DNA from: Armillaria gallica
Lineage: Eukaryota; Basidiomycota; Agaricomycetes; Agaricales; Physalacriaceae
Direction of reading: 5' to 3'
NCBI GenBank assembly: GCA_037576215.1
Contig: JBANDB010000008.1
Coordinates: 2,108,001-2,172,000 of the forward strand
DNA length: 64,000 nucleotides
Shown here: one piece after another, positions 61,635 through 64,000 of the stretch
Numbering within the stretch: position 1 is the stretch's first letter
How the letters are laid out: each line of letters begins with the position of its first letter
Program-made: the position numbers and the translations under genes
The notes under the pieces: model-generated
What the model saw: the letters and a program-made list of their open reading frames with translations, nothing else
The model's database searches: none
Told to the model about the DNA's origin: nothing

Positions 61635-62704
61635 GACTCGAGAAAGCAAGATGAGAAGCGCTTACGACGCGGAACTTATAGCTGAGGACGGCTACAGACC
61701 GTAAATCCCGTGACCCCGACAATGGCCCGAACTCACTGGTTTTGGAAATGACCGCTCCGGCAACTTGATGGTACAAGACAGTAAAGGGAGGCACTGAAGA
61801 AGCCTATTGACGACTGAAGCGAAGGTTTAGAACAAAGTCGCACACAGCCCGATGATGCCGAACCGTAGCTGTGCGCGCGGGCTCATGTGTCTATCGCAGA
61901 GTCCATGGAATCCGACTAAAGAGCAATAAGGATGCAAGACTTGAGGAAACGAAGAGAACAAAGGTCAATCTCCAGGGGGCTGACAGGAAGCACGGAATTG
62001 GCTGAGATTGGAGGCCAGGGTAGCAACGTAAGGCCTTGATGTAAACTAACTTGATGGGGCAACGTTGATACTGAAAGGCAGTCTCTTCCGGGCGGAGAAG
62101 ATGGCTTCAGCCTATAGCCCATACTTTACTGCTTACACAACCAAGTATGCACAGATCAGAGGTAAAAAGGGTGCATACTCGAGCCATAGACTGCTGCCAT
62201 TTTTCTTGACCAACAGCTACCTAACAGACCGGCCTAAGCTCCCGGACACGGCACAGCCTACAGGATGCATGCTGTCCCTGTGTAGACAGGGCTGCCGATG
62301 GGCTCAGTTAGGAGACGAGGGGTACTGAAATATTGAGCGCGACTCGGACAGTAAGACCAGATCGGCTATAACAGCCGCGGTGACGGGGAAGAGGTTAGAT
62401 GTAAAGCAAGTAGTTGAGGGTACGACAAAACTGCAGTGCGTGCACTGGGTGAAATGAACTCAAGAGGCGGAGGCACTCGGGAGTCGGAGCTGAAAGCCGC
62501 CGGTCCGTGTGGCTGTAACGACGCGTCGATCACGTGACAAGACGTCAGAGGGCTTGTTTACAATTTGAGGAATTTTCAACCGCTCACCAACAGACTTGGT
62601 CCGGATACTGGCCTTGTTTGCTTTTGTCGTCTCTTGGTTCCGAACCATCACCTTCTACCCTCTGTCAACTTCCCGCGCCGTTATTCCCCTTCCTCTCCGT
62701 AACA
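61635..62704. other. Intergenic region upstream of RCC1
   Basis: About 1.07 kb between divergent genes, containing the possible 5' part of the hypothetical gene (61660-61794) and the RCC1 promoter. Nothing else recognised. Confidence 0.4.
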
Positions 62705-64000
62705 ATGCCTCCTCGACGTTCTGCTCGAGCTGTGTCAGCCAAACCAGCGCCGAAGCCAGCTCCAGTGGCTGCCAAGGCGGCGCCACGCTCTCGCACAAAA
62801 AAACGACCTGCCTCTCCTGAGCGTGAAGCCTCACCTCCTCCTGCCAAGAAGCGAAGCAAGAGTGAAGAGCAGAACATAGATCCTTCTGCTGAGAGCAAAG
62901 CAACAAAACCCCATACTACCAAAAAACCTAAAATCAAGGCGGCAACTCCTGCTGAAGGAGTCCAGGTGAAGCCCTACCTCAACCCTCTTCCTACGCCAGT
63001 GGAGTCCAAGCGACCCGGTCTACAACTCTTCGCATGGGGTGCTGGCAACTTTGGACAGTTCGGCATGGGCCCTGACGTCCTCGGAGAACTGGATAAGCCA
63101 CGTAAACATCCATGGGCTGAGAAGCAGATGCAAGAGGGTGCATTTGGGTCTGAAGCCGCGGGGCTTGAGGCCGTGGCGGCAGGTGGCATGCACAGTCTCT
63201 TCATAGACGAAAGTGGCAAGGTCCGTTGATCCACCTGGGTCTCACTGTTGATCTCTTACTCAACTTTTATGAATAGATATGGTCTTGCGGTCTCAACGAC
63301 GATGCTGCTCTTGGGCGAGTTACACAGGACGTGCCAGATCCGGAGAATCCTGGGTCATTTATCGATATCGACACTTTGACAAGTATTCCACATCCCCTAC
63401 AGTCCCTTGTGGATGAAAAATATCGGGCAGTGCAAATTGCTACCGGTGACAGTATATGTGCCGCCGTCAGTGCAGAAGGCGATCTACGAGTTTGGGGTTC
63501 ATTCCGAGTATGTGGTTCAACAAAATGAACTGTCATTCACAATTAACGCATGTTATCGTCCAGGTTAACGAGGGCTCTCTCGGATTTTCCAATGGGTTAA
63601 GACATCAGTTCTTACCAGTACCGATATCGATGAATCTGATCCACAAACTGGGCGACACCGAAAAGGTTTCATCGATCGCAGCAGGCGGCAATCATCTAGT
63701 CGTACTGACCACTCATGGCAACATATACACATGGGGTGCTGGTGAGCAAGCTCAGCTCGGTAGAAAAGTGCTCGAACGCCGCAAAATCCACGGTACCGTT
63801 CCAGAGAAGGTTACTCTGGCAACTCGGGGAAGGAAGGGCAAAGTCATCGGTGCTGGTGTCTATCATTCCTTTGCCGTAGATGATAGCGGCGATGTCTGGG
63901 GCTGGGGCTTGAACACGATGGGACAGCTAGGCACTGGCTACGACAGTGAGGCTGATTCCCAAGTTCAGCTCCCCAAGAAAGTCCACAATTTGAGTCCCGC
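62705..64000 (+). CDS. RCC1-family Ran guanine nucleotide exchange factor (partial, 3' end outside window)
   Basis: Start ATG at 62705. The first 95 residues are Lys/Ala/Pro-rich with basic clusters (KKRPASPEREASPPPAKKR), fitting a nuclear localisation and chromatin-binding tail. RCC1 beta-propeller blades follow: LQLFAWGAGNFGQFGMGP, AGGMHSLFIDESGKIWSCGL, QIATGDSICAAVSAEGDLRV, AGGNHLVVLTTHGNIYTWGA, GAGVYHSFAVDDSGDVWGWG, NTMGQLGTG. Introns follow SGK (about 63222-63277) and WGSFR (about 63510-63563). RCC1 (Pim1/Srm1 in yeasts) loads GTP on Ran in the nucleus and so drives nuclear transport and spindle assembly. The blades continue past the window end. Confidence in the family is high; the sixth and seventh blades are not visible. 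Confidence 0.93.

Overview
This window looks like nuclear DNA of an agaric mushroom (Basidiomycota, Agaricomycetes). Genes are intron-rich, with introns of about 50-60 nt, mostly GT(A/G)NGN donors and YAG acceptors. Products include DUF6535 membrane proteins, a fruit-body-specific gene A-like secreted protein and fungal BTB proteins. The luciferase gene is, from memory and without a search, most like those of Armillaria and its relatives (Physalacriaceae).

The main content is at 45973-60442: a complete, apparently intact fungal bioluminescence (caffeic acid cycle) cluster. It holds luz (luciferase, minus), h3h (hispidin-3-hydroxylase, plus), cph (caffeylpyruvate hydrolase, plus), cyp450 (minus) and hisps (hispidin synthase, plus). 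I resolved the splicing of all five genes by hand and each gives an uninterrupted frame: 266, 422, 302, 527 and 1771 residues. HispS makes hispidin from caffeic acid and malonyl units, H3H hydroxylates it to the luciferin, Luz oxidises the luciferin with light emission, and CPH returns spent oxyluciferin to caffeic acid. The P450 travels with the cluster but its step is not established. HispS here has two tandem C-terminal acyl carrier domains made by duplication of one 285-nt exon unit.

The cluster sits among ordinary housekeeping genes. From left to right these are: the 3' end of a Sec7-type ARF GEF; an endocytic Sla1 homologue; translation release factor eRF3; a secreted fruit-body-type protein; Cactin; the ubiquitin E1 enzyme; a membrane-anchored protein with tandem zinc-finger exons; a DUF6535 protein; a small unknown protein; a secreted berberine-bridge-type flavin oxidase; a Pho85-type cyclin; a STRIPAK subunit (Far11/STRIP); a SAM methyltransferase; an ammonium transporter; a Nudix hydrolase; a BTB protein; eIF4A-III; then the light cluster; an unassigned gene; and the start of RCC1.

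Two genes (UBA1 near 15040-15120 and the flavin oxidase near 22288) carry single-base frame disruptions at short homopolymers. These look more like assembly errors than real lesions, at least in the essential UBA1. No transposon, CRISPR array, rRNA or tRNA gene was recognised. The gene-free stretches (up to 1.9 kb) hold nothing I can name.
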